Of a DNA stretch of 64,000 nt, positions 50,301 to 61,259 are shown one piece after another (the first letter of the stretch is position 1; every line of letters begins with the position of its first letter). Under the pieces are notes generated by a model. It had not been told where the DNA came from and did no database searches. It saw only the letters and a list, made by a program, of their open reading frames with translations. The stretch lies in contig NC_053418.1 of assembly GCF_016859285.1 (NCBI RefSeq), positions 22,933,829-22,997,828 on the forward strand. The letters are read 5' to 3'. Source of the DNA: Xiphias gladius. Its lineage: Eukaryota > Chordata > Actinopteri > Istiophoriformes > Xiphiidae. A program made the position numbers and the translations under genes.

Positions 50301-51027
50301 CAGAGGCAAAGGTGGAGAATAAAGGCGATGACTCGGACTCTGAGGAGCAGGCCAGAGGAGCTGATGCCCCCCCTGCTGTTGCCTCTCAGCCACAGAGGAT
50401 CGCCCTGTTCCCTGGGATGGACCCTTCAGCTTTAAAGGTGAGCCTTTCCCTGTGCTTTTGAGTTGAAAAAAGCTGGGTAGAAGAATTGATCCACTGAGAG
50501 CATTCTCCAAATGAAATGTGTACTAACCAATGGAGACTGACTCTGTTTATCACTTCTTAATGTACAGCTGTTGTGATATTGAAGAATACCTTTTTGTTTT
50601 GCACACTCCTGACATGTATTTGCTACTGGCACTGATGTTTTGGGGGGTTTTTCAACTCACCTGAAAATTGTGAAATATGTCCCATTCCTGTTCTCAGGCC
50701 CAGCTGAAGAAGAGGGGTGACTCTGACAATCAAACTGATGGACCCACTCCCTCTCCCTCCCAGCTTTCTCGCTCTCCTAAGTCCCCCTTCCTTCCACGGG
50801 CAGCGCGTGTACTGCCCCCGCCTGGTGGGAAGGAAAATGGGTGAGAGACACCATTTGCAGAAAAGATACGTTCTCAGGAGACAGTGATTTCTTATCAGCT
50901 CTTCGCATTAACTTTCCACTTAATAATACCGTATTCTTCATATCTTTGTAGCGAGGAGGGCTCACCGCAGTGGTTGAAAGAGCTGAAGTCCAAGAAGCGC
51001 TTGAGTCAATATGAAAATGAGTGCTAA
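29318..51027 (+). CDS. kiaa1671: KIAA1671 homologue, tankyrase-binding-protein C-terminal family
   Basis: Large, poorly characterised vertebrate protein related to TNKS1BP1 (TAB182) by its C-terminal domain. Coding exons: 29318-30648, 30757-30847, 31669-34458, 35216-35341, 41326-41607, 48154-48269, 49518-49689, 49896-50064, 50304-50437, 50698-50840, 50952-51027. All phases fit, giving 1,809 residues, close to the roughly 1,806 of human. Residues 1-300 are Pro/Lys-rich with SRPRPLSAIFLDSP and RRPLSADLTSKFE, which match KIAA1671 motifs. Residues about 800-1180 form a very long Glu/Arg/Lys/Gln helix. Exon 5 codes RMRSRSVSRRS; exon 6 codes RRSLHGALSFLSS and SLRSLASRSRESIRRFS. The C-terminus has FEIDILDGLLP, EDWLYRDST, RIALFPGMDPSALKAQL and ends GSPQWLKELKSKKRLSQYEN. 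The next genes, crybb3 and crybb2, are its human neighbours, which separates it from TNKS1BP1. A possible alternative promoter lies at 37.6 kb. Confidence 0.93.
30891..31025 (+). repeat. Teleost interspersed repeat fragment in kiaa1671 intron 3
   Basis: The words 'cctggcattaatgtgcgtct', 'cgggtgatccaatcacaagt' and 'gggcagctataagtaca' recall a non-coding percomorph repeat. Only part seems present; the name and true ends are unknown. Confidence 0.45.
33201..33790 (+). repeat. In-frame tandem duplication within the kiaa1671 helix
   Basis: Two copies offset by 363 bp (121 residues) in the same frame. The first starts at about 33,201 (LERIKELERQQLLQFQKQKQ, then LREKMEREEAEKIKL). The second starts at about 33,564 (LERLKEMERRLLLEFEKQKQ, then LREKMEREEAEKMRQ). 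Shared non-repetitive anchors make this more than chance low complexity. Confidence 0.7.
36950..37215 (+). mobile_element. hAT-type non-autonomous element fragment (right part)
   Basis: It contains 'ccaaagatattcagttcatt', 'aagctgaaac', 'tcaaaatagttgctgattaa' and ends 'ttttttcagctc'. This is the right-hand portion of the abundant fish element whose left end reads GGGCTGCAAC. The left end is not recognised here, so the copy is truncated. Old, by its divergence from the remembered consensus. Confidence 0.6.
37650..37715 (+). other. Possible alternative first coding exon of kiaa1671
   Basis: ATG at 37,650 opens a 22-codon frame (MGTGLRAVLYMLSCCLTPHC plus two leucines) that ends exactly at a strong donor, TTG/GTAAGT. 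The phase is 0, as required by the next constitutive exon (41,326, TGG GAT GTG). Upstream lie a CRE-like TGACGTAA near 37,574 and an inverted CCAAT near 37,604. No homology is known to me, so this is a hypothesis only. Confidence 0.25.
38199..39080 (+). mobile_element. hAT-type non-autonomous element with nested insertion
   Basis: The left end is TAGGGCTGCAACTAATTAAC and the right end is ATCGACTAATTGCTTCAGCA plus GTA. They are flanked by 8-bp near-identical direct repeats, ATTTTGAG (38,191-38,198) and ATTTTAAG (39,081-39,088), the target duplication size of hAT transposons. The right part holds 'tcacatttgagaagccagaa', a word of this family. No transposase. A second short element begins inside it at 38,235. 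Confidence 0.7.
38235..38630 (+). mobile_element. Short TA-flanked MITE (AAGTGGCAA ends), left part
   Basis: From TAAAGTGGCAATC onward this is clearly similar over nearly 400 bp to the left half of the element at 47.3 kb (shared 'catttaaataaatgtctg', 'aggtaacacaatggtgattg', 'gcaatatttatatatttgca', 'gcgacatt'). Similarity fades after 'aaatgcgtctacaaaacaac'. The matching right terminus is not seen, so this copy is incomplete. It lies inside the hAT-type element. Confidence 0.7.
39900..41325 (+). other. Rest of kiaa1671 intron 5, no gene recognised
   Basis: Pyrimidine-rich stretches near 39.9-40.3 kb, then unassigned sequence up to the exon 6 acceptor (AGTAG/TGG at 41,325). A 140-codon open frame at 40,127-40,549 lacks an ATG near its start and resembles nothing I know. 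Confidence 0.4.
41608..47320 (+). other. kiaa1671 intron 6, left part, unassigned
   Basis: About 5.7 kb with no exon-like segment that I can support on either strand. Short open frames occur at chance level. Possible degraded repeats (for example about 44.8-45.0 kb and 45.7-45.9 kb) could not be assigned to families. Confidence 0.5.
47325..48035 (+). mobile_element. Complete TA-flanked MITE (AAGTGGCAA ends)
   Basis: Terminal inverted repeats TAAAGTGGCAA (left) and TTGCCACTTTA (right), 711 bp apart including a flanking TA on each side, which fits a Tc1/mariner-like target duplication. The interior is non-coding; a 104-codon open frame inside has no family match. The left half is shared with the partial copy at 38.2 kb. 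It ends 118 bp before the exon 7 acceptor. Confidence 0.75.
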
Positions 51028-52775
51028 TAATGAGGTGAGGTAGTTTTTCTAGTGTTCTGTGTGTGTCTTTTCAAAAAAACATCGAAAAAGCTCATAATTA
51101 TTTCCTCCTTTGACACCTGTCGTCATCTCATTCTCTCCTCAAGGTTGCCTTAACAGATGAATCTATATGAAACACAAGCCTTAACGTTTGACCCAGAGAG
51201 CAGGAGAGGTGAATCGACAGCTGCTGCTTTTTTTCCTTTTTCTTTTTTTTTTCATTCCTTTTTTTTTTCTTTCCCCGTCTGGGTCGATAAATGTGCATGG
51301 TGCCTTTTTTATGGAGACTCTCTGTCTTATGGAAAAAGAAAAAACAAGCAAGGAGAAAAAAAAAAAAAAAACATCAGGCTGCTCTGCTTTATTCATTTCA
51401 TGTTTGAACCTGTGGAAGCTCTCCTGAACCTGGAGGGACATGAACACTTTAATAGGGACCAGGCCAAAGGCGGGGGGGGCAGTTCTTATGGGACCACGAC
51501 GCCTCTTTATCCTGGATGTGCTTCATCACATGCTGGAGGACAATCCAACCAATCCTCTGCGAGATGTTTGTATTTAGTTTCCCTACTTCACTGATATGTA
51601 CAAGTTGGCTTTGTCTGCGTCGGCCGTGTATGTGTTATCTGTGGAGGCTGTTGGTGGGAGTCACACAAGCATTGCCATAGGACAACATTTCAGACGCTAA
51701 TGAATTTTGAACATACAGAACAAGTCATCTCTGACTTGATTGTCATTGGGAGTGTATATCTATATATATTAGTAAGTGTAATCAGGAGATGTTATATTTG
51801 TAATATCATGGTTTAACAATGACAGAGAACTAGTTTTGAGAACAACATTAAGATGCATCACTACAGTAGAGGCTCCACAGCCTTTTACTTTGATACAACC
51901 CATAACCTAACAGTGTCACAGTTGCTGCATACTGTACAGTATATCTTTTGTCTAAACATCTTTTTGTCTTTGTGGAAGATTGATGGGGGACTTTTGGCCA
52001 AGTAATTTTTTCATCGGTCAATCATGCACACTCCTTTACAGCACAAATACAATTTTTGGTCTTTTATGAAAACTCTAATCAGCCTGTCTTCCCTCCTTTA
52101 ATAGAATGAATGATTGTAGCTGTCAGCATCCATTATAAGCCATACATTGACCTTGTAGCCCGCGCACACTCGATCATGTTTTGACAATGTTTTTCCAGTG
52201 AAAGTGCAATTTTCCCTCTTATTTTGTCCCCATTAATGTGCATGCACAATCTTTACTGAAAAATCCGGCTCTGCTCAAACTGACTGGCTCAGAGTCAGGG
52301 TGGTGGCTTACACTACTCCAGTGGAGGGATGGGATTCACTACATTGTTTAAATGACTCGATCCGCTATATAACTCCAAACAAATTTGACAATTTGCACCT
52401 GCCTAATAGCTTAACTGTAACCCTCCCCCTCATGTTTGCCACCCACTCACTCGCTCTGCGCTTCTGTAAAGCACTTTGTCACTTGATGCACTACAGCACT
52501 GACCTCTGCCCCCCCGTGTTGGCCATGTTTTGTCTCCTCTATTGTTGCTGAGTGCTCATGCAATGCAAGTGAATGTGTTGACTGAGTCTGTGGAGTGATT
52601 GTTCCTGGTTTCTATGTACATGGACGTTTTACTTTGTCATAAAATGTGAGGGTGTATTTTTATGTCCTTCTTTGTCCTTTTTTATTTGAAAGTAAAGATG
52701 TATATTGCACTGTGTTGTACTGGCCAGTGTCCTGAAGCGAATAAATTCTTAATAAAATTTACTTGACTTTAGCTG
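51028..52775 (+). other. kiaa1671: kiaa1671 3' UTR with possible UTR intron
   Basis: A donor-like TGAG/GTGAGG at 51,035 and an acceptor-like CTCCTCAAG at 51,143 could bound a 109-bp intron just after the stop. The UTR has C/T-rich and A-rich low-complexity runs near 51.2-51.4 kb. Two AATAAA signals at 52,740 and 52,751 mark the end. Confidence 0.55.
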
Positions 52776-53109
52776 AAGCCTCTGTTTAGTCTTCCTTTTC
52801 CGTTATCAGTGAGTGTTGTTTGCACTTCTTGTAAACACTTAATCAAGGTTTGTGTGACTGAAAATAATTTCTATCGAATCACCATCTCATTGCTCAAAAT
52901 AGACGTCCCTCTGGTTTATTTATCAAACCTGTGAATGGAAGTATCTGATCTTGCTGATGATATCAACCCAAATTTGCGAGAAAGGTGTGATGAAGTCTGG
53001 TGCAGTTGATGTTGCGTGTAGTCCTTGGCGTTTATTTACTTATATGTACTCTGTAAGTACTTGTATGGCTAAACAGGATGAGGACCAGTTTGAGTTTTAA
53101 ACCACTGGA

Positions 53110-53362
53110 GTGGGGACATTTTGACCGGTCCTCACTTTCTGACACACCTTTAAAGGGCTCTTCTGGGTTTAAGCCTTGGTTTTAGGGCTCAGGGCTCACG
53201 TTAGAATCAGGTTTAGGTCGGGGTCAGGGTCGGGGTTGGTGTTAGACGTTTAGTTGTGATGGTTAAGGTTAGGTTAAGGGGCTAGGGAATGCATTATGTC
53301 AATGAGGGTCCTCACAGAGATAGAAGCACAAACCTGCATGTGTGTGTGTGTGTTTGTGTGCC
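53110..53362 (+). repeat. Teleost interspersed repeat with (TG)n end
   Basis: It opens with 'tggggacattttgaccggtc', has a middle made of degenerate GGGTTAGG-like words, then 'aatgcattatgtcaatgagg', 'gtcctcacagagatagaagc' and a short TG run. I recognise it as a common fish repeat. It is not telomeric. Confidence 0.65.
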
Positions 53363-53519
53363 TGTTTGTGCTGAGCGGGGCTGTTTGCTGAATCCTCTTG
53401 GCTCTCTCTCCCTGTGCCCGCACACAGTGCTCACTGGCAGCCAGGCGGAGGGGCAGGGGAGTGTGTGCCAACACAGCTGCCTATTGAGAGGCAGCGTTAC
53501 GGACACAATGTGAGCGACA

Positions 53520-53675
53520 GACTTGCTGCATCAACAGCTCCCCCTTTTCTGCTGTTGTGGCCAGAAATAAACCATAAATACCCCCCCGTCCCTGCCCTCT
53601 AATGGCTCAACCCCACCAAACACCAAGTGGCACTGACAAAGAGGGACACTACCACTTCCTAACAGGCATACCCAG
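53520..53675 (+). promoter_or_regulatory. crybb3: Candidate crybb3 promoter and noncoding exon 1
   Basis: CATAAATA (53,573-53,580) could serve as a TATA box. A transcript starting about 30 bp later would reach a donor, CCCAG/GTAAAA, at 53,676. This gives the short untranslated first exon usual for beta-crystallin genes. TGCTGCATCAACAGC at 53,524-53,538 resembles a Maf response element, about 50 bp upstream of the TATA. All inferred from motifs. Confidence 0.4.
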
Positions 53676-54094
53676 GTAAAAGCCTCATTCTGGACACAGG
53701 AATCCATAGCAGTGGTGTATTAATTCCAGTGCAATGGAGTTAGATGGTGCTGCATCAGTGAAGAGCCTAGTTTGCAGGATTTTGATAATATGGAGTGTAA
53801 CTGAACCTGATACAGGACTGATGAGTGTATACTTCAAATTAGGCTGTAATCTTTTGTATTAGTTTCATATTCAGTTGATATAATGTTAACAGAATACTAT
53901 GCAAATGATTGCTAATTTACTTTAGGCCAAAATGAATACAATCCTCCTATTCAAGGGTAAGTTGTAAACCTCAACTGTGACATTGAGCTTTCCTCCTGTG
54001 TGCGTATCTGTGCCCGTGTGTACATGTATGATGGATGGTGCTTTGTCTGTGTGTGTGCTGCTGCCAAAAAGTGGAGGAGCAGTGGATCAGGAGG

Positions 54095-55591
54095 ATGTCG
54101 GAGCAGCAGAGTGCCCCGGAGCAGTTGGCTGCTGGGAAGAGCCAGGGTGGAGCTGGAGCCACGTATAAGGTACTGTCCAGACATGAAAAGCTGGTCAGAT
54201 CAGGGAGGGATTCCTCATTTTTCCATTCTCTATTCTTTTACTTTCCTTCTTTTACCCTGTCTGTACCATATCATTACCATATGAATTGTTAGTGGACAAT
54301 AGATATATATATATATCTCCACTTCAGGTCTTAATCTCAAACTTCCCCAGTGGGAAATGAGGTGAACCTGTGTTGGAGCCATGCTGCCTGGTAACATGCA
54401 GGTTTCTCTCTGTGATGCAGGTGGTGCTGTTTGAGTTTGAGAACTTCCAGGGTTGCAAAGCGGAGTTTTCTGCAGAGTGTAAAGATGTGACAGAGAAGGG
54501 ACTGGAGAAGGTTGGATCTGTCATAGTTGAGTCAGGACCGTAAGTAAAGTGCATCTTTCAGTTAGTGTAGCTTGTGAAATACTGATCTTCCTTCATACAT
54601 GAGGAAATATGTTTTTAACCTTGTCATGTTTGAATTGGTGTCAGTTAAACTAACTATCCCACATTACCATCTTTGTTCTCCTCTCCCCTCTCAGCTGGGT
54701 GGGTTATGATCGACATGGGTTCACAGGGGAGCAGTTTATTCTGGAGAAGGGCGAGTATCCACGCTGGGACACCTGGACCAACAGTCAGAGCAGCTACACC
54801 CTCTTGTCTCTAAGGCCACTCAAAGTGGTGGGTGACGACTTTCAATACAAAAAAGACACTGAAGCATTAAAGACCTTACAAATTTCTCCACACACAAACA
54901 TATGCAGGGTTTCCAATATGAGCTGCCCACGCATCACTTTCGCACACTTTATTTAGACTTCCCTACACAACATACATCATTGATTCACCTGGAGACATTT
55001 GAAGAACATGGAGGCATCCATCTTTCTTTTTTCTCCTCAATAGGACAGTGCTGAACACAAGCTACACCTGTATGAGAATCCTGAATTTACCGGTAGAAAG
55101 ATGGAGATTGTTGATGATGATGTGCCCAGTTTGTGGGGCCACGGTTTTCAGGATCGTGTAGCAAGTGTCAAGGCTCTTAATGGAACGTAAGATCCTCACT
55201 ACGTACCTTTCTCTTGTTTGTTTTTTTCTGTTTAACCTATCAGACTCCAAGCTTATAAGTTATTACAGTCTAGTATTTCCAGTGGCAACTATCACAGTTT
55301 GTTTTTCCTTCCTCCAGATGGGTTGGCTACATGTACCCAGGCTACAGAGGACGCCAGTTTATCTTTGAGCGAGGAGATTTCAAGCATTGGAACGACTGGG
55401 AGGCCCCTGCGCCCCAGATCCAGTCTGTCCGACGTGTGCGGGACATGCAGTGGCACAAGAGGGGCTGTTTCACCGTCCCTGACCCCGATCCCGCTCCCGC
55501 TCCTGCCCCCGCCCCCGCCCCCGCCCCCGGCCCCGACCCCGACCCTGCCCCAGCACCTCCTGCCCCTCCTGCAACAGCTGGAGCCAGCTGA
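54095..55591 (+). CDS. crybb3: Beta-crystallin B3 with Pro/Ala-rich C-terminal tail
   Basis: Lens structural protein built of two domains, each of two Greek-key motifs. Coding exons: 54095-54169, 54421-54539, 54695-54827, 55044-55186, 55318-55591; exons 2-4 are 119, 133 and 143 bp, the standard beta-crystallin sizes, one Greek key per exon. The N-terminus [19 protein letters not shown] matches human CRYBB3 (MAEQHGAPEQAAAGKSHGD). Other matches are [55 protein letters not shown] and [20 protein letters not shown]. The human protein ends shortly after WHKRG (211 residues). Here 37 extra residues of Pro, Ala and Asp follow WHKRGCFTV, giving 247. crybb2 lies 4 kb downstream in the same orientation. 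Confidence 0.95.
55478..55588 (+). repeat. GC-rich simple repeat encoding the crybb3 tail
   Basis: CCCGCC/CCCGAC-type hexamer units read in frame as Pro-Ala and Pro-Asp pairs, ending in ATAGAS-like ATAGAS residues before the stop. The repeat unit of six bases preserves frame on expansion or contraction. Strong local GC enrichment compared with flanks. Confidence 0.85.
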
Positions 55592-55727
55592 GCAGGATTC
55601 TTATCTGCCTCCCAAACCCTCTCACAGCCTCCCCCACGCTGCCAACAGTGCCTGCCCTCTGCCTTAACCTAACCATGGCAAACGCTGCTTGTGCCCAGTG
55701 AGGAGTGCCATGTATGTTTCAGTGGCA

Positions 55728-55733
55728 AATAAA
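55728..55733 (+). terminator. crybb3 poly(A) signal
   Basis: AATAAA about 135 bp after the crybb3 stop, followed by a GT-rich stretch. A short 3' UTR is typical for crystallin genes. Confidence 0.75.
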
Positions 55734-55759
55734 AGTTGTTTGACCTGGAGTCGGCCCTG

Positions 55760-57600
55760 TTTTTTGGTGATTTTCTATTTGTAAGTCAAGGTGGAAATGG
55801 TTTTAACTGAGATAGTAAAAATTTGGAAAAAACATTATCAGGGATGACATCAATGTGGAAATAGTGTAGCCTACATTTGGCAGATATTTTTCCTTAAGAT
55901 AAACTGCAGATGTGTTTTGAACTGAATTTATTTCCGAGGCATGCGCACCACTTCTACAGCCTGTGTTTCCCCAGTTTAGTCAGACAGCTCATTAGGAGCA
56001 CATGACTTATTCAGCGAATATGTGGACACGCATCTGCTTAAAAGCAAAGGAAATGATGTCACACAGTATGTATGCTTGCTATTAAAACAGAGTGCACTGC
56101 ATTCCCTTCCACAGTCATCATTGTCCATTTGATAGTTAATGATCCCCAGGATGAATGGTCACCAGATTAACATTAGGAGCAAACTATGTTAATTATTATA
56201 GTCAAATCATCTCTCAATTATTAGTATAGTATTTGTAAATTTAATAGTAGCCTTCTGACAACATTGCATAATCCAAATAGATTCCACATGCACACATGAT
56301 TAATTTTTATGATGACATTAAAGTGCACGTGTAAGTTATTATTTTGTTGTAATATTGACGTAATATTCAGAAATAGAAAATGAATACCCTCATAACATGA
56401 TTAAGAGCCATGAATGTGTCTATACTTTTCTCTTTAGAGCATAAATACATGAAAAACAGAGAATAGAGTGACACACACACATATACAAAACTATGTCTCC
56501 CTCTGTGTCCTGCAGTGCTCCCCTGTGCTTTAGATTATCTAACACGTCAGTAATGAATATGTGCCAAAAAAAAAAAAAAAAAACAGTCTGCCAGCTGTGA
56601 GCCTTAAGAGAACACATCTGTAGCATCCTAATATCTATCATACTGAGTCCAGAGGGGAAAGCGCTCTGAGAGGCTTTCAGTTTGGGGTCAAGTTAGTCCA
56701 CACTACATAAAGATTATTTGGATTTCTAACACATTCTAATAATGCTCAGGTTGTCTTTTGAACTATTTTGGGGCTGTAGTGTACCTTTCAGCCCTAAAGC
56801 CCAGTCTGCAGTTTTCACTGTAGCATAAAGCCTTTTTGACATGAGCTCTAACCCCCTATTCAGACGTGGACAAAAGGACTGTGTTTTGAATCAGCAAATG
56901 TCGATGGCACTGTCACAAACAGCTCAGTTCTACTCTGGTCTCTTACCTCTGTAATGAGGAGTGCAATGCAAAACCAGATACTGATCACAAATTTGTCCGT
57001 AATCTCAGGAAAAACAGATAATTAACCAGCGCTCTTTTAAACAGTCTTTCCTGTGTCTCTTTAACTGAAATGATGTGTAATGAAGTGAAAAAAACACAAG
57101 ATATCCAAACAAAATATTTGCCACCAATTTTCAGCAGCATGTGTGTTTGATCACAAAAATTCATAAAAATCATGATTGTGCCTCAAACTGACCATCTGTC
57201 TCATAAAAGCACATTCCACTGCTTTCCTTATATTCAGTTCAGTTCATTATACTCTATCAATACATACATACTGTTATATTATCAGTCAGGTCTTTGAGGT
57301 CCCCAACAACAAGACTTCATATAAAATGACATAACATAACACAACATACAGTTGTATTATGTGACTCCTCAGAAAGCTATATTGGTGTTTTTTTCTGTAG
57401 GATTTTTTTGTTTGTTTTTAAAAAAAAATATTTTTTTAGAAACAGTCTGCGCCCCTGGAGCTATACAGGTGGTGGGCAGGGTGGCATTCAAAATGCATAG
57501 AAGTATTCACAGTAAATTTCATCAGGCAGTGTCACTGAGATTAAGATCTCTTCTGCAAGAGAGACCATTATACCAATATAAATGCTCTGTTTATTAATGC
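55760..57600. other. Intergenic, crybb3-crybb2, left part
   Basis: AT-rich sequence with no gene, exon or RNA gene that I can support. An A17-type run lies near 56,567. Confidence 0.5.
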
Positions 57601-57629
57601 TCTTGCATCTGAGCAGGAGAAAAGTGTAG

Positions 57630-57845
57630 TTTAACCAGTGTTTTAGTGTTGTAGCTGCTGTAATTACACCATAATACACATCATATTTTATGACCTGATG
57701 TTTTACATCTGAAGCAACAAGTGACTCTACTATATAAATGTAATGAAGTAAAAAGAACCTTATTAAATGCAGTGGAGTAAACATTTAAAGTATCACAAAA
57801 ACTACTTAAAAGTACAAACTACTTAAAGTACGAGCAAAGAAAAAT
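57630..57845 (+). repeat. Teleost interspersed repeat copy (partial)
   Basis: Words 'gtagctgctgtaattacacc', 'acatcatattttatgacct', 'atgcagtggagtaaac' and 'aaaagtacaaactactta' belong to the same family as the next copy and the one in pop5 intron 2. Diverged and partial. Confidence 0.5.
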
Positions 57846-58197
57846 GGCCCAGAATATTATAGTTCAGTAAAAGCAGTTTCTCTCGTCACACCCCTGCCTT
57901 TCCATTGAAATAGACCATCCTGCCACGCCTCAGAACCTCAGATCTAAAACCTCCACCTTATTTTATCTGTCCTCACAGGTGACAAATGGCCATTTTGACC
58001 CAGTTGTATTTAAGTTATACTTTTTAGTTAACTGCCTAACTTCACACTTATCTTAGTGACCTTTGTCAGTATTTACAATATATATTTTTGCTTCAGTAGA
58101 AGCAAATATATTTTCACTTCTGTCCCCTTGGGAGACTGTTGCAAGCAGATGCCAGGTCATTAACCCTAATTAAATGAGGAAATATACAATTTTTTAG

Positions 58198-58855
58198 TAG
58201 CGGAAGAAGTAATTATATCCTTTACTTACATAAAAGTATACAATATAACAATGTAAACATACTCCATTACAAGCATTCATTCAAAATCCGACTTGAGTAA
58301 CAGTACAGAAGTATGAGCAAAATTTACTAATAGTATAAAAAGTAAAAGTACTTGTTCTCCAGAAAAATGGCCAAAGCGACTGATATATTATATATGACAT
58401 TATTAGAATGTTAATAATGATGCATCCGTGCATTTTAGCTGCACTTTACTGTTGTAGTAAAGGTGAGGATAGTTGTATCTACTTTACATACAGTCACAAG
58501 ATAAAAATGAGGGCTGTGAGGTTATTCATGTGGTAGATAAGAAGAAAAAGAAGAAAAAACTGCTGCACAGAATTTTATATTGATTTTTGGGACTTTGCAT
58601 TTTTGTCAAATATTGGATAATTTTACCTTGTTGGGCCTCAAACAGTTATTTAATTCAAACCATCTGAGAGGAATTCACTCTTTAGTAGAACTCAGATAAA
58701 TATATTGGAGTAAAAACTACAACATTTCCCTCTGAACTGTAGTGGAGAAGAAGTGACATAAAAATGGAAATGGAAAAAGTACCTCAGAATTGCACTTTGG
58801 CACAGTGCTTCAGTAAACGTACTTACTGTACGCGACTACCATACTGCTTACATTA
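58198..58855 (+). repeat. Teleost interspersed repeat copy
   Basis: From 'agcggaagaagtaattatat' through 'aaaagtaaaagtacttgttc', 'atgatgcatccgtgcatttt', 'tttccctctgaactgtagtg' to 'cagtaaacgtacttact'. This is the fullest of three copies of an abundant percomorph repeat in the window. Non-coding; ends approximate. Confidence 0.6.
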
Positions 58856-59401
58856 AGTAAACTGGATTGTCACTGATCCTTTTTACTGCTAACATGACAA
58901 AGTTGGCATGTGTGGCCAATGGGTTTAACTTAAATCCAACCTTAGGAGCTGCTTTCTTTTATCTTTGCAAAAAGCAGTGGCAATGGATTTTCACATTGAA
59001 CAATGCTACTCTTTTCTAGAAATGAAATACTAAACAAACCAACACTTGTGGAAATATTCAGCAGTATTTGGACTGTCATTCAGCTCAGTCCGAATCTCTC
59101 CAGCACAGTAAACCCTATCTCTTACAATCCTTCTCTTTCTCTCCCCCTCTCATTGTAGGTGTGGGACTCTTGGCACTGTTTGTGCTGAATCATGTGGATA
59201 TGGAACAATGACTGGCTGGACAAAACTGACAACTAATGAAATAACTTTGTGGGTGTGTGACACCCCAGGGTGGAGGAGAGGGGGGGGGGGGCTACATGGT
59301 GACCCCTCATTTCAGTCTGCTGGGCCTATGGCAGGCCGATCTGCAGGCCAGCTTGGACACTGTGGGTACTGTTGGCAGAGTTTCCACCCCTGGGTGTCCC
59401 A

Positions 59402-59454
59402 TATATATTGAGCTCATCGTGCCATCACAAACACACTGGCACAGACAGGTACTG
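59402..59454 (+). promoter_or_regulatory. crybb2: Candidate crybb2 TATA box and noncoding exon 1
   Basis: TATATAT at 59,402-59,408, then about 45 bp ending at a donor, ACTG/GTAAGA, at 59,455. The next acceptor (TTTTCAG at 59,812) lies 25 bp before the crybb2 ATG. The layout, a short untranslated exon followed by a short coding exon, is that of beta-crystallin genes. Confidence 0.5.
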
Positions 59455-59837
59455 GTAAGAGGTTTACAGCCGTTGTGCTGTATGTTGTTAAGTTTACGTC
59501 TATCTTTTTTTTTAATCAGTATTTGTTATCCTCTTTTCTAGGTTTTAGATTCAATGTCTAAAAACTGTATCCCATGCTGCATTTCAGTAATTCTATGTTC
59601 AGAAGGCTGTGAATTTATTGTGGAAGTACAGGAATAGGGACTTAGAAATTTTAAAAAATAACAGAAAACATAATCTATAAAAGAGAGATTAACAGCAGTT
59701 TGACCTGCTCATGTTTTAGATTTGAATATATAAATTTTTTTCAATCATGTGGAAATCCATAGATATTTATCAGAAACAATAAAATTATGACTTTGACTGT
59801 GTTTATTTTCAGTTTCGTCCTTGCCGATCCATTCACT

Positions 59838-61087
<1,250 letters not shown>

Positions 61088-61231
61088 GCTTCTGACTCTT
61101 TCCTGTCATGAACCCTGACCTCAGCTGCCTTACTCCCCTCCAGCAGCAACCCCTTTGTCCTTCATTTACAGCATACAGCATTTTGATATCAATTGCAGCT
61201 GTTGCAGTAGTGACATTCTTTGAAGCAAATT

Positions 61232-61237
61232 AATAAA
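61232..61237 (+). terminator. crybb2 poly(A) signal
   Basis: AATAAA about 145 bp after the crybb2 stop, followed by a T/G-rich stretch. Confidence 0.75.
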
Positions 61238-61259
61238 TCCTTATTGCTCACATTTGACT

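Noticed and set aside
29318-51027. Assignment as tnks1bp1 (TAB182)
   Set aside because: The C-terminal domain is shared, but the N-terminal PRPLSAIF motifs, the length of 1,809 residues and the crybb3/crybb2 neighbours point to KIAA1671. A near-miss tankyrase motif (HTPGDG) lacks the required Arg.
53160-53285. Telomere-like GGTTAGG words
   Set aside because: Degenerate, interspersed and part of a common fish repeat; not arrays of TTAGGG.
54095-55591. Assignment as crybb1 because of the Pro/Ala-rich segment
   Set aside because: In CRYBB1 the PA-rich extension is N-terminal. The N-terminus and both domains here match CRYBB3.
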